64,000 bases of DNA from Bin87 sp034423595. GTDB taxonomy: Bacteria > Chloroflexota > Dehalococcoidia > Lucifugimonadales > UBA3495. Positions 16,837-25,080 of this stretch are shown here, piece by piece. The translations under genes were made by a program, and so were the position numbers. Where the stretch lies: positions 3,782,001 through 3,846,000 of the forward strand of contig OZ242258.1 in assembly GCA_965207025.1 (NCBI GenBank). Direction: 5' to 3'. Position 1 is the stretch's first letter. Each line of letters starts with the position of its first letter. Below the pieces are notes generated by a model that worked only from the letters and a program-made list of their open reading frames with translations, did no database searches and had not been told where the DNA came from.

Positions 16837-16947
16837 TCACTTCATTGCATTGATTGCATTGCGGAGTTTGTAGTCCTGACTCATGGTGAAGCCATGAACG
16901 ACCGCGATGGGCTCGCCCTCCAGGTAAACCACGACTCTGCGGTTGAG
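16837..16947 (-). pseudogene. C-terminal remnant of an unknown gene
   Basis: A minus-strand frame ending at 16837 reads NRRVVVYLEGEPIAVVHGFT then MSQDYKLRNAINAMK and a stop, which has clear protein character but no start. Just before it lies an inverted repeat (GTGGGGCAG and CTGCCCCAC near 16946-16966), where the protein-like sequence ends. It looks like a gene end left behind by a rearrangement beside the IS110 element. Confidence 0.35.
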
Positions 16948-17175
16948 TGGGGCAGCCCCTGCCCCACGACCCTCAACGAGACCTGCTGCATAGCGTGTCG
17001 GAGGAACGGGGCCGGGCGCCCGCCACCGAGGTCTTGGGCGTGAACCAGACCCTGGCGGTCTGCCGCGGCTGCCGGCAAGCGTCCCGGCGGGTGCGGCAGG
17101 CGCTGCCCGAATTCAGGAATGCGGTCGGCGCAGGCGGCGCCTCGGCTTCGGTGGACGGCGGCCGCTCCTCCATGA

Positions 17176-17262
17176 CCGTGCATGACGACACCGGGAGCAA
17201 CCATCCCCCGCTTTCCCGGCTCCCCGCACGTTCCGCCGTGCATGACGACACCGGGAGCAACC
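17176..17262. repeat. two 27-bp direct repeats with a 33-bp spacer
   Basis: A 27-bp sequence beginning CCGTGCATGACGACACCGGG occurs at 17176-17202 and again, identical, at 17236-17262, separated by 33 bp. No third copy and no cas gene are present. The surrounding region 16948-17809 holds no convincing gene. It also contains a perfect 14-bp palindrome GAAACGGCCGTTTC at 17285-17298, and CCCTTTTGGGSAGT is repeated at 17572-17585 and 17690-17703. Confidence 0.6.
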
Positions 17263-17809
17263 TCCACGGCCGCCACCTCCACCTGAAACGGCCGTTTCGT
17301 CCCGTGTCCGGCGCGCCAAAGTGCAATCGCTGCGGAACTGCATTCACAGGCGTAGCTTTGTAAGGAAATCCAAGCCCATTGATGAAATCCCGCGGGCGGA
17401 ATTGCAAACCTGAATCGACCCGGACACCACAATTGGCACGGCTCTAGTGTCAACAACCTTTTCGCGGCCTCGTGTCGGTTTATGGCGCCGGTTGCATTGC
17501 ATCTCTTGCGCCGGGGGACGTGCCGGGGCCCGGTGTGACGGCAGACCCGGGTACAGAGATTGGGAGGAATGCCCTTTTGGGGAGTCGGAGGGTATTTTGA
17601 ACTTGAAACCGGCGGAAATCGAGGGAATTCAGGGCGGTCTTGCGAGCGCTTGGCTGAAAGGGCGGGTTCCGGCGAAATTCCCTTTTGGGCAGTGAACGCC
17701 CAGCCACATCAGGGCGAGCGGTTCGTTGACCGGGCCGTATTCCCGCCTACCGGACAACCCCCTAAAGGACATTCCGGCCAGCAGATTGAACGTGAAGGAG
17801 CAAAGCGCG

Positions 17810-18030
17810 ATGGATGTTCAGAACGAAGGGATGGGCGACACCGGGGAGTGGCGGGAGTTCGTGCTGCGGATGCTCCTGAGGGAATTCGTCGAAAAGGCGG
17901 GCAGGGCGGAGACTGCGGAAGGCCCTGGCGAACATCAGGAAGGCGTTGGCCCGGCGGATCATCCTGCCCTGGCGGCGCCGGGCGCTCTCTGGGGGCGTGG
18001 TGGAAATAGCGGACGTGGCCGGCGCCCCTG
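17810..18030 (+). pseudogene. possible frameshifted small gene
   Basis: ATG 17810 has a good ribosome site (GAAGGAG, nine bases upstream) and encodes MDVQNEGMGDTGEWREFVLR followed by a helical stretch (MLLREFVEKAGRAETAEGP). After about base 17920 this frame turns into low-quality Arg/Gly/Pro sequence, while another frame reads KALANIRKALARRIILPWRR, so a frameshift is likely. Nothing clear follows until 18635. Confidence 0.3.
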
Positions 18031-18634
18031 TCGCCGGGGCCGACCGCGCAGCGTCGTGGCTCAATTCTACGTTGGAGATGACGGCGGCGAGCGGCCAGCA
18101 AGCGCGGAGCAAGCGATCACCGGCGGGGCGGGCCAGCCGCTTGCAAAATCCGTTCCCTGCGACGGGAGTGCGGGCGATAATCAATGCAGTTCACGGTTTT
18201 TCCAGCCTTTCCCGAACGAAAGCTGGCGGGTCCGTCCCCGACCCGGACCGATTGCCTGGGATCGAGCCTCGCTCTCCCCGCGTCGGTTTCAACGGAGACC
18301 AACGCCACCCGCTGCGTGGCGCGGATCACGGAGTCGAGCCCCGCTCCTCCGGCGTCCACGTCGATGCGGGACGTCACACCGCGCTGGCGGCTGGCAATCG
18401 CCGCACCGGGAGGCTTCACCGGAAGGCTGTGGTTCAATTCTGAGTTCTGCGCTATAGACGGCATGGGGGCGTCGCCTTTGACCTGGCGCTCAACGCCGTC
18501 TCGCTGGGCGTCTTGCTTCCTGCTGGTGACGCTGAAGCGGCCCACGGCGGTTGAGTGGTTGCTGGAAGGGCTTGGCTTCGGACTGGGTTGGTGGAAGCGT
18601 CCCGGCGCCGCGGCTCTCTTCTAACACCCGCCGG

Positions 18635-18862
18635 TCATTCCGGTCGTGGGCACCCTTTCTGCCGCCGCAGGTGCGCCCGCGCAATCAGCCGGGCCAGAAT
18701 GCGCAGACCCTCCCGGACCTGCTCCCGCTGCTGGGGCGAGTAATCGGGTCTATGCTGCTGCTCCGGAGGTTCGGCGTCCACTTGCCCACGCCGTTGCCCG
18801 GCGGGTTGATTCCCTCGGCTCGACCTTCGCCGGTACCGGTTCCCCTGATTCGATTTCGTCAT
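18635..18862 (-). CDS. small basic helical protein, paralogue of 2011-2220
   Basis: A 75-residue protein from ATG 18862, with GGAGG a few bases upstream. The N-terminal half is Arg/Gln-rich and probably disordered; the C-terminal half contains REQVREGLRILARLIARAHL, which matches the core of the small protein at 2011-2220 (RIQGLRLLARIIARHYL). Both lie in regions rich in HTH regulators, so the family probably has a regulatory or DNA-related role. No known domain is recognised. Confidence 0.45.
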   Translation of the reverse strand: MTKSNQGNRYRRRSSRGNQPAGQRRGQVDAEPPEQQHRPDYSPQQREQVREGLRILARLIARAHLRRQKGCPRPE

Positions 18863-19461
18863 GTGCCTCCGTGTTCTGCGGCCCCGGCGCCGAGGGCGTC
18901 GTGGTGTGGTCGCTGGCCGCGTTCCTCTGCCCAGCGCTTCCCCTGGCCTTCCCCGCCGGCTCATGAACCCCGCCGGGCAAACCCTGGGGCCGGACGCCGC
19001 CGGCGATGCCGGCTCGGTGGCCACTCCGGTGAAAACGGCATTCGGCATGGTCACCGGTCTTCTGGTCTTCTTCTGCCTCTCGTTGGTTGAAGGCGTGCCG
19101 GAGACGCTCCGCCACTGCCGTAGAGTGTGAACGAACATCTCCCTCCGCATAACCTCGCGCGCGCCCCCACCATCCTGCGGGGGCGCGCCGGGCCTTACGC
19201 CAACGGCCCCTCTCGTGGTGTCATTGGGGTGTACATGAGTCTCGTCCGGTGGCGGCAATGCAGGTCGGGACGTTTTGAACCTGGAACCCGGGGAAATCAG
19301 GCCTCTACCGGACCTTTTCTGTTAACGGTTTTCGTAAGGCCCCCTTCCAACGTCCGGGTACAACGGCCCTGCCTGAAACCGGCATTTTGTCCCAGGGGAA
19401 ATCGAAGACCGCGTGCAATCGCCCTACCTGAAACGAACATTTTTGTATGGGAGGCGGGAAC
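18863..19461. promoter_or_regulatory. gap with repeated operator-like motifs
   Basis: No secure gene is seen, although several long frames cross it. Two related sequences precede the 19462 gene: GCCCTGCCTGAAAC then CGGCATTTTGT (19366-19390) and GCCCTACCTGAAAC then GAACATTTTTGT (19421-19446), 55 bp apart. The CCTGAAAC core also occurs in the palindrome at 17282-17300. A second motif, TTTTGAAC with GGAAATC 15-18 bp on, occurs at 17595-17620 and 19273-19298 (22 of 26 identical). These look like binding sites shared by this gene cluster. Confidence 0.4.
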
Positions 19462-20289
19462 ATGACGACGGAGAGGCCGGGCATCCACCGGAGCGAGAAT
19501 ATCGAGGACCTGCACCATCTGCGGCTGATGGCGCTGTTGGACGAACTGGTGCGCGACAAGGGGCCGCGCCAAGCGGCGGCGGACCTGGACGTGGACCACC
19601 GCACCCTGACCGCCAGCCTGGAGAGCGGACAACTCACCCGGCGGATGCGGGTGGCCCTGGACCGGGCGCTGCTCGACGGGGCCGGGTCGCCGGCCCAGGA
19701 GCAGCGGCAGCGCAACGACCTGCTGGCCGGGCGGCTGGAAAGGGTGGAGGAACTGGCCGGGGAGACCGCCGTGGGCCTGGCCGCCGTCCAGGGCGAGGTT
19801 GCAGCCCACGGCCAGGCCTTGCGGAGCATCGAGGCCAGGCTGGCGAAAGTGGAAAAAGCGCAGGCTCCGCCGAGCGCAACGCCCGCCGTCAGTTCGAGCC
19901 AGCCGCCCTCACCGCCGCGTGCGCCGCGCCGGGAGTTCCCCGAACTGGCCACCCTGGAACCCGCCGCTGACGACGAGCAGGTCTTCGGCGACGCCTGGCC
20001 CCTGATCCAGGAGTGGCGGGAACTGCGGCAGCGCCACCCCGACCGGGGCAGGGGCCTGGACTGGCTGCGCGACGAGGAACGGCTCATGACCGTGGAACTG
20101 GCGTTGCTGGAAGAACACGGCCTGACCCTGCCCCCGCAGGACTATCCCCTCACGGGCCTGGACCGCAACAACCAGACCAACTGGCGAAGCACCACCCTGG
20201 CGGAAACCCGCCGGGCCTTGAGGCGCCGGGAACGGCTGCGGTGGCCGCTCCGGGCGCTGGCGCTGGCGCTGCGGCAGTGGCGCAGGTAG
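19462..20289 (+). CDS. HTH/coiled-coil regulator of unknown family
   Basis: A 275-residue protein from ATG 19462, chosen because GGGAGGCGGG lies directly upstream (ATG 19447 has no site). Residues about 18-70 look like an HTH (LVRDKGPRQAAADLDVDHRT then LTASLESGQLTRRMRVALDR). Residues about 80-140 form a coiled coil, followed by a Pro/Ser linker and a helical C-terminal domain with several Trp and Arg (WRELRQRHPDRGRGLDWLRD). HTH plus coiled coil suggests a multimeric DNA-binding regulator. The upstream CCTGAAAC repeats may be its own sites. No named family is recognised. Confidence 0.55.
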   Translation: MTTERPGIHRSENIEDLHHLRLMALLDELVRDKGPRQAAADLDVDHRTLTASLESGQLTRRMRVALDRALLDGAGSPAQEQRQRNDLLAGRLERVEELAGETAVGLAAVQGEVAAHGQALRSIEARLAKVEKAQAPPSATPAVSSSQPPSPPRAPRREFPELATLEPAADDEQVFGDAWPLIQEWRELRQRHPDRGRGLDWLRDEERLMTVELALLEEHGLTLPPQDYPLTGLDRNNQTNWRSTTLAETRRALRRRERLRWPLRALALALRQWRR

Positions 20290-20478
20290 GTAGCCGCCCC
20301 GAAAGGGCCGGTTCCAATCCGGTTAACACTTGCCCGGTGGGGCGCGCACGGCCTATCCAGGGGCGTCCGGAAGGCCGACAATAGCTGCGTTGTCAGGCTT
20401 TTCCAGCGTTTCCCGCCGTAGAAACCTGGGGCTTCTCCCTCAAGCCGGGGCTGGACGCAAGTCGCTCACGAGGGAATG

Positions 20479-20802
20479 CTGCCGACCCGGAGTGTTCAAG
20501 TCCTCCGCAGGCAGCGCGGGCCGGTGGTTGGAGTGCTCAATCCCTTCTTCCCCGGTCCGGTCCAACGGGTTGGAGTGTCAAGCCCTTCTCCCGTTGGGCA
20601 GTCCGGCGGCTGGAGTGTTCAAGTCCTTCATCCGCCGGACGCCGTTCAGCGATCGGGAGCTGATCCCTCCCGGTTGCTGGGCGCCCGTCCGCTGGCCGGA
20701 GTTGATCGCTCCTGCCAACGGACGGAGGGTGCGGTGCGATTGATCCCGCTCCGTTCCCAACCCAGGCTGTGGCGTCTGCGGGTACCGCTCGCAGCGCCCC
20801 AG
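20479..20802 (+). ncRNA. array of eight stem-loops, candidate structured RNA
   Basis: Eight hairpins follow each other in a gene-free stretch. Stems include CTGCC/GGCAG with CGGAG/CTCCG (20479-20514), GGGCCGG/CCGGTCC (20518-20558), CCAACGGG/CCCGTTGG (20562-20597), GTCCGGCGG/CCGCCGGAC (20601-20640), a 13-bp stem 20647-20659/20667-20679, CGTCCG/CGGACG (20686-20724), GCGG/CCGC (20731-20749) and CTGxGGCGxCTGCG paired to 20790-20802. The first four loops share GGAGTGTTCAAGTCCTTC-like sequence; the next three carry GGAGxTGATCxCTCC, close to the reverse complement of the same core. Stems differ while loops are conserved, which argues for RNA or single-stranded-DNA function. Confidence 0.5.
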
Positions 20803-21662
20803 CCGGAAATCTAACCCAGCCGGGGCAGAGTTGTCCTGGCCAACTTCAACACCCACATCGTCAGGGAGGTGGCATACCGAAACATCACGGCATCCCGGAT
20901 TTTCCTAATCACACGGTTTCACTGGCGGAGCGGCTGACGCCCTTCGCCTGAATCTCACACTGCCGCCGGAACGACCGAACGGCTCCGGCGTAGCTGCCCA
21001 ACCACGGCAGCCACCGCCGCTGCCGTCACTTGCACCGGCCGGTCATCCCTCAGCGACAGGCCGGGCGCTCGTTGCTACCACGCGGTTTCCCCCGGCCCGG
21101 TCCCTGGTCACGCGACCGCCGGGCGAGCTGCGTTCGCCGAATTCTTCCCACCCGCCCGGTTTCCACCGACTCCGGCCCTGGCCGAACTGTGCCTTGCGCC
21201 AGCGCCACAACCGCTATTTCCCGCGGCATCGCCTGACCCTGGGCGTAGTGCGCCTTCCCCACGGGCTGGCTGGACCTGCCGAACACCACCCTGGGCGCAT
21301 TTCGTCTTGCGCGGGATTGCTCGGATAGGCAACGGGGCCATCTCCAACATGGCGTAGCGGTCGGCAGGAATCCAGCAGTCGGGAGCAGGAGACAGGCCAA
21401 CGCGCCAATCGCTAACGCCGTGGCCTATTCCGGCAACCGGGTCAGCGGCGGACAGAAGGTCAGTGACAGCGGCGACAACTACAACCACGTCGAGGAGGTG
21501 ATCTCCAGACACAACAAACATCCTGAGTTTCCGGTCGCCACGGGCCGCTTGGAGCGACCAGTGAACCGGCGGTGACAACCCAAGGCCCGCTGCGCCAAGC
21601 GCGGCGGGGCGGCTACCAAGGCAGCTGCGTGGGCCGCCACTGACAACCGAATAGATACCAAC
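20803..21662. other. 860 bp without a secure gene, rich in hairpins
   Basis: More GC hairpins occur here, for example ACGGCAGC/GCTGCCGT at 21004-21026 and GCCGGA/TCCGGC at 20965-20989. One plus-strand frame ending near 21576 reads ANAVAYSGNRVSGGQKVSDS then GDNYNHVEEVISRHNKH; its Asn/Ser/Gly character resembles the N-terminus of the 21838 protein, but it has no good start. It may be a remnant of that gene's family. Confidence 0.35.
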
Positions 21663-21837
21663 GAGCGGGGTCGTCTCTCCCAACTGCGGGGAGGCGGCCC
21701 CGCTCTTCGTGTTTCGCCTCCCGGCGAACACAACCACAGCGGCGAATGGACCGCACCCAACGACCCGCATCTTGAACCGGAGAGCGGGGTCGGTCCATTC
21801 GGGCCGGCCCCGCTTTCCGCCTTTTGGAGGAAACGAC
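21663..21837 (+). promoter_or_regulatory. leader with two related hairpins
   Basis: Two strong hairpins in the 5' leader of the triple-HTH gene share the same arms. GAGCGGGG/CCCCGCTC spans 21663-21705 with an inner stem (TCTCCC/GGGGAG), and AGCGGGG/CCCCGCT spans 21783-21814. The second ends 12 bases before the ribosome site GGAGG (21826-21830). They may be an attenuator, an RNA-level control element, or repeated operator sites. No U-run follows, so simple termination is less likely. Confidence 0.4.
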
Positions 21838-22818
21838 ATGAAGGCCAACACCGTCAACTACAACATCGAACCCAGCGTCAATGTCAGCGGCAACCACAAC
21901 GACCGCGCCAGCCGCGTCAACTACACCGACGAACCCACCGCCAGCGGCATCGGCACCGGCCGGGCCGAGTCTCACCTGTCCGTGGCCGCCAGGGAGCGCG
22001 GCCTCAACCTCAACGAACTGGCAAACCTGATGGGCGTCGGTCCCTCCCACCTGTCCCAGGTCGCCCGGGGCAGGAAGACCCTGACACCCTACATGCGCGG
22101 CAAGATTGAGGCAGTCCTGGGTGAAGTCCCTCCCCAGGGCGTCGTCCACCGCCAGGGCGGCGTGGTGCGGGGCGGAGAGAGCACCTACCTCCGGGAGCGG
22201 GCCCGGGAACGTGGGATGACCCTGCGGCAGGTGGCGGACCGGACGGGGCTGACCTATGGGTACGTGGTGCAGGTCAGCAGGGGCCAGCGCAATCTCAGCC
22301 CGTCTGCCCAGGCCCGGATGGAGACGGTGCTGGAGGCTCCGGTGAAGGTGGAGACCGCCCAGCCTGCCGACATCAACCCGCAGGCCCTGTGGGAGCGCAT
22401 GGACGCTCACGGCTGGTCCCAGAACGAAACGGCGCGGCGGGCCGGCATCAGCACCGGGATGCTCTCCCAGGTGATGAACGGCCATCGCAAACCCTCCGGG
22501 GACGTGCTGAGGCGGCTGCACGAAGTGCTGTTCGCGCCTTCTCCGGCGGAACTGGTGGCGCCGGTGGAGCTGAAAGTCATGGCCTGGAAGAAGGGCGGGC
22601 GCAACGGCGTGGTGATCAGGGGCGCCGGCGGGCCACGGGCTGGAAATAAGCCTGGCGACGGCACCATCCGCGTCGGCGGTAGGGTCCCCTGGGGCGCCGA
22701 GGTCGAATTCGCCTACACCAGCGGATACGACCGCCACGGGCGGGTCTCCGTGAACCACCTGGTGGACGAGCGGGGCTGCTCCGCCATGCTGAAGCAGGGC
22801 GAGCGGGACACCGGTTAG
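21838..22818 (+). CDS. regulator with three tandem XRE-type HTH domains
   Basis: A 326-residue protein from ATG 21838, with GGAGG seven bases upstream. After an Asn/Ser-rich N-terminus (NYNIEPSVNVSGNHND) come three separate HTH units: about residues 42-88 (LNLNELANLMGVGPSHLSQV), about 110-155 (MTLRQVADRTGLTYGYVVQV) and about 180-230 (WSQNETARRAGISTGMLSQV). Each has the LSQV/VVQV-RG recognition-helix ending of XRE proteins. The C-terminal 90 residues look beta-rich (KVMAWKKGGRNGVVIRG). Three HTH units in one chain would let one monomer bind extended or repeated operators. The upstream hairpins may be its targets. Confidence 0.75.
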   Translation: MKANTVNYNIEPSVNVSGNHNDRASRVNYTDEPTASGIGTGRAESHLSVAARERGLNLNELANLMGVGPSHLSQVARGRKTLTPYMRGKIEAVLGEVPPQGVVHRQGGVVRGGESTYLRERARERGMTLRQVADRTGLTYGYVVQVSRGQRNLSPSAQARMETVLEAPVKVETAQPADINPQALWERMDAHGWSQNETARRAGISTGMLSQVMNGHRKPSGDVLRRLHEVLFAPSPAELVAPVELKVMAWKKGGRNGVVIRGAGGPRAGNKPGDGTIRVGGRVPWGAEVEFAYTSGYDRHGRVSVNHLVDERGCSAMLKQGERDTG

Positions 22819-22846
22819 CCCGCTTCCTTATCCTTGTCAAAGCGGG
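22819..22846 (+). terminator. weak hairpin after triple-HTH gene
   Basis: CCCGCTT (22819-22825) pairs with AAGCGGG (22840-22846) directly after the stop codon. No T-run follows, so it may protect the 3' end rather than terminate. A 12-bp tandem repeat (AGGCCCCTGAAC) follows near 22860-22884. Confidence 0.35.
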
Positions 22847-22943
22847 GGCACAGAATGCCAAGGCCCCTGAACAGGCCCCTGAACATTGACATCCAGCCAC
22901 ACCACATCGGCCGAACAGGTAAACCTCCCCTCAGTAGAGCCGA

Positions 22944-23552
22944 TCAGTAGAGCCGCTCCCGGTTGGCCTCCGCTTCCTCGGCGTCAATCCGCCCGGCGTC
23001 GGCCCCGGCAATCTGGTCGGCCAGCACCTGCCCGTAGCTGGGATAGGCCGACCGCTCTATCCGCGCCGACGGGTCCCAGAGACGGCCCCGCAGCAGCGCC
23101 CTCCCGCAGTGCAGGAAGGCCTCTTCCACCGTCACCTTCAACCCCGACAGCGGGGCCCGCCCGCCCACGGTCATTGGTTCCAACAGCCCCTGGCCGGTTA
23201 CGATCTCCGCCCTCCCCTTCACCCGCAGCGTCTCGTTCATCCCCGGCACGAAGAACAGCAGCCCCACCCCGGGATTCTCCACCACGTTTTGCAGGGAATC
23301 CACCTGGTTGTTGCCGGGACGGTCCGGCAGCAGCAGGGTCCTCTCGTCCAGCACCCGCACGAATCCCGGCGGGTCGCCCCGGGGCGAGGCGTCGGGCTGG
23401 CCACCGGCATTGCTGGTGCTCAGCACGCAGAAGGGCGACAGGGCAATGAAGTTCCGGCAGTGCTCGTCCAGCCGGTCCAGCACCTTCTGCGCCGCCCGGG
23501 GCGCCGGAGGACGATAGGTCTCCCGCAAATCCCCACTATTGGATATGGTCAT
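22944..23552 (-). CDS. PPOX-type FMN flavoprotein (MSMEG_1061-like)
   Basis: A 202-residue protein with the split-barrel pyridoxamine 5'-phosphate oxidase-like fold: CVLSTSNAGGQPDASPRGDP, then LLLPDRPGNNQVDSLQNVVE, NPGVGLLFFVPG and ETLRVKGRAEIV. PRGDPPGFVRV and the GNNQxDS segment are typical of the MSMEG_1061 family of FMN-dependent PPOX flavoproteins. It probably binds FMN and acts on small substrates in the cytosol; the true reaction is unknown. Length is normal for the family. It precedes the two Uma2 genes on the opposite side of a small gap and shares their direction. Confidence 0.85.
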   Translation of the reverse strand: MTISNSGDLRETYRPPAPRAAQKVLDRLDEHCRNFIALSPFCVLSTSNAGGQPDASPRGDPPGFVRVLDERTLLLPDRPGNNQVDSLQNVVENPGVGLLFFVPGMNETLRVKGRAEIVTGQGLLEPMTVGGRAPLSGLKVTVEEAFLHCGRALLRGRLWDPSARIERSAYPSYGQVLADQIAGADAGRIDAEEAEANRERLY

Positions 23553-23564
23553 GGCGAACCCTCC

Positions 23565-24305
23565 TCAACCTTCCCGCAACCGGCGCAGTTCCTCTTCCAA
23601 CTCCCGGTTGCGCGCCTCGACAGCGTCGGCGCGCACGCGTTCAATCTCGGCATCGACTTCGGCAGTCTCAGCTCGAGCGCGGTCAAGGCCGATGTAGTCG
23701 AGATATTCACCCGTCCACCGCAGAAAGATGCCCAACGCGGCGCTGTACCCCTGGAGACTCCCGTCGGCCAGCGTCTCGATCTCAATAGGCTCGTACCGGC
23801 CAAGGACCAGTCGGTTGCCGATGAGCGCAGCTCCGTGGAGCTCGGCCCTGTGATCAAGCAGCCAATACTCCGGAACGCCAAGCGATTGGAAGTAGTCGCG
23901 TCGGGGTCCCAGGTTGGCCTCAGCCGTGGAATCGGAGGCCAACATGATCACCCAGTCCGGCGGCTTGCCCTGCTCGGAAATGATGTAGGCTTTGCTGGCC
24001 TCAAACCCCTCCACGTCCACGTTGCGCGCGACCATCATGTGGGGGTAAGGGATCCTGCTGGTGTCGGCGCCCGCGTGCGGAATGACGTAACGGCCGGCGG
24101 TGATCAGCGTGGTGTCGGCGTTGCCCAAGAGGGGGAGCAGGTCTTGAGAGGCGCCCTGCTTGTATAAAACGTCGAAAACCGCAGCGGCGTGAGCGGCATC
24201 CCGTTCCGGAGGGTCGGGCAGCCGCTTCCGGCTGCCCGCAGGTGCGGACTCAGCGTGACTGGGTCCGGCTTGGTCATGTTTGTTCACCCGATGGTCTCTC
24301 CCCAT
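23565..24305 (-). CDS. Uma2 family (DUF820) nuclease-like protein
   Basis: The Uma2 core is clear: YPHMMVARNVDVEGFEAS, SEQGKPPDWVIMLASDSTAE, then RRDYFQSLGVPEYWLLDHR and LQGYSAALGIFLRW. Uma2 proteins have a PD-(D/E)xK-like fold and are abundant in Chloroflexota and Cyanobacteria; their role is not established. Residues corresponding to the family's D...ExA positions read D...(M)LASDST, so the usual E in 'LEVASEST' is M here and the active site may be impaired. ATG 24305 has GGAGGAG close upstream; a GTG at 24287 is an alternative. It overlaps the end of the upstream Uma2 gene. A coiled-coil tail follows the domain. Confidence 0.85.
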   Translation of the reverse strand: MGRDHRVNKHDQAGPSHAESAPAGSRKRLPDPPERDAAHAAAVFDVLYKQGASQDLLPLLGNADTTLITAGRYVIPHAGADTSRIPYPHMMVARNVDVEGFEASKAYIISEQGKPPDWVIMLASDSTAEANLGPRRDYFQSLGVPEYWLLDHRAELHGAALIGNRLVLGRYEPIEIETLADGSLQGYSAALGIFLRWTGEYLDYIGLDRARAETAEVDAEIERVRADAVEARNRELEEELRRLREG

Positions 24306-25080
24306 AACGCTCCTCCAACTCCCGGACCCGCGCCTCGGCCGTCTCTCGGGCCTGCCGCTGCGTGTCGGCACGGGCCTCAGCCTGCACGCGCAATTCCCGC
24401 TCGGTGTCGGCGCGAGCCTCGGCCTGCACGCGGCCCCGGCGCTCGCTCTCCAGGGTGGCGATGGGCTCCCCCGTGGCGGGGTCGCGGAACACCAGCCGCC
24501 CTTCCTCCCACCGCAGGTTCAGCCCCAGCGCCCGGCTGTACCCCTGCAACGCCCCGCCGGCCAGTTCCTCTATATCTATCGGCTCGTAACGGCCCTCCAC
24601 CAGCCGGTCCCCGGCCAGCCTCGCGCCGTGGTGCTCCCCGGTCTCGTCGAAGCGCCAGTACTCCAGGATGCCCAGGGACTCGTAGTAGTCCCGCTTGTCT
24701 CCCACGTCATGATCCCCCGTGCTCTCCGACGCCACCTCCAACACGAAGTCCGGCGGTTTCCCCTGCTCCGACACCACGTACCCGTTGCTGGCCCGGTAGG
24801 CCGCCGGGTCCACGCCGAAGGCCACCATGAGGTCGGGGTAGCGCGCGCGGCGCTTGTCGAAAGCGGCGTCCGGGGCGATCCAGCGGTCGGCCTCCACCAG
24901 GGTGGTCTCCGGGTGGCCCAGGTGTTGGGCCAGGTAGTGGGCGTTGCCGGTCTTCGCAATGTGGTCGAACTGGGTCACTTCATCAGGCTCGCGGTCGGGT
25001 ATGTCGGGCAGGCGGAAGCGTTGCCGGACTTTCGGGGCCCTGGGGGTCTTGCTGCTGGCGCTGGTGTCGGCGGTGGTCAC
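24274..25080 (-). CDS. Uma2 family (DUF820) nuclease-like protein
   Basis: A 268-residue paralogue of the downstream gene, with an intact core: YPDLMVAFGVDP, SEQGKPPDFVLEVASESTGD, KRDYYESLGILEYWRFDE and LQGYSRALGLNLRW. The FVLEVASES stretch carries the usual Glu. The C-terminus is a repetitive coiled coil (RGRVQAEARADTERELRVQA and a second similar unit). The two genes overlap by 32 bases and are clearly co-transcribed. They probably arose by tandem duplication, the first copy keeping the canonical motif. Confidence 0.9.
   Translation of the reverse strand: MTTADTSASSKTPRAPKVRQRFRLPDIPDREPDEVTQFDHIAKTGNAHYLAQHLGHPETTLVEADRWIAPDAAFDKRRARYPDLMVAFGVDPAAYRASNGYVVSEQGKPPDFVLEVASESTGDHDVGDKRDYYESLGILEYWRFDETGEHHGARLAGDRLVEGRYEPIDIEELAGGALQGYSRALGLNLRWEEGRLVFRDPATGEPIATLESERRGRVQAEARADTERELRVQAEARADTQRQARETAEARVRELEERYGERPSGEQT

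Noticed and set aside
17176..17262. CRISPR array
   Set aside because: Only two repeats and one spacer, no cas genes, no further copies in the window.
16881..17456. Minus-strand ORF containing repeated VAPGVVMHG
   Set aside because: The apparent protein repeat is just the 27-bp DNA repeat read in frame; no start or ribosome site.
20305..20330. tRNA T-loop-like GGTTCCAATCC
   Set aside because: No anticodon arm or acceptor stem around it.
21108..21857. Minus-strand 249-codon ORF before the triple-HTH gene
   Set aside because: It crosses both leader hairpins and has no motif; it is an open frame caused by GC content.
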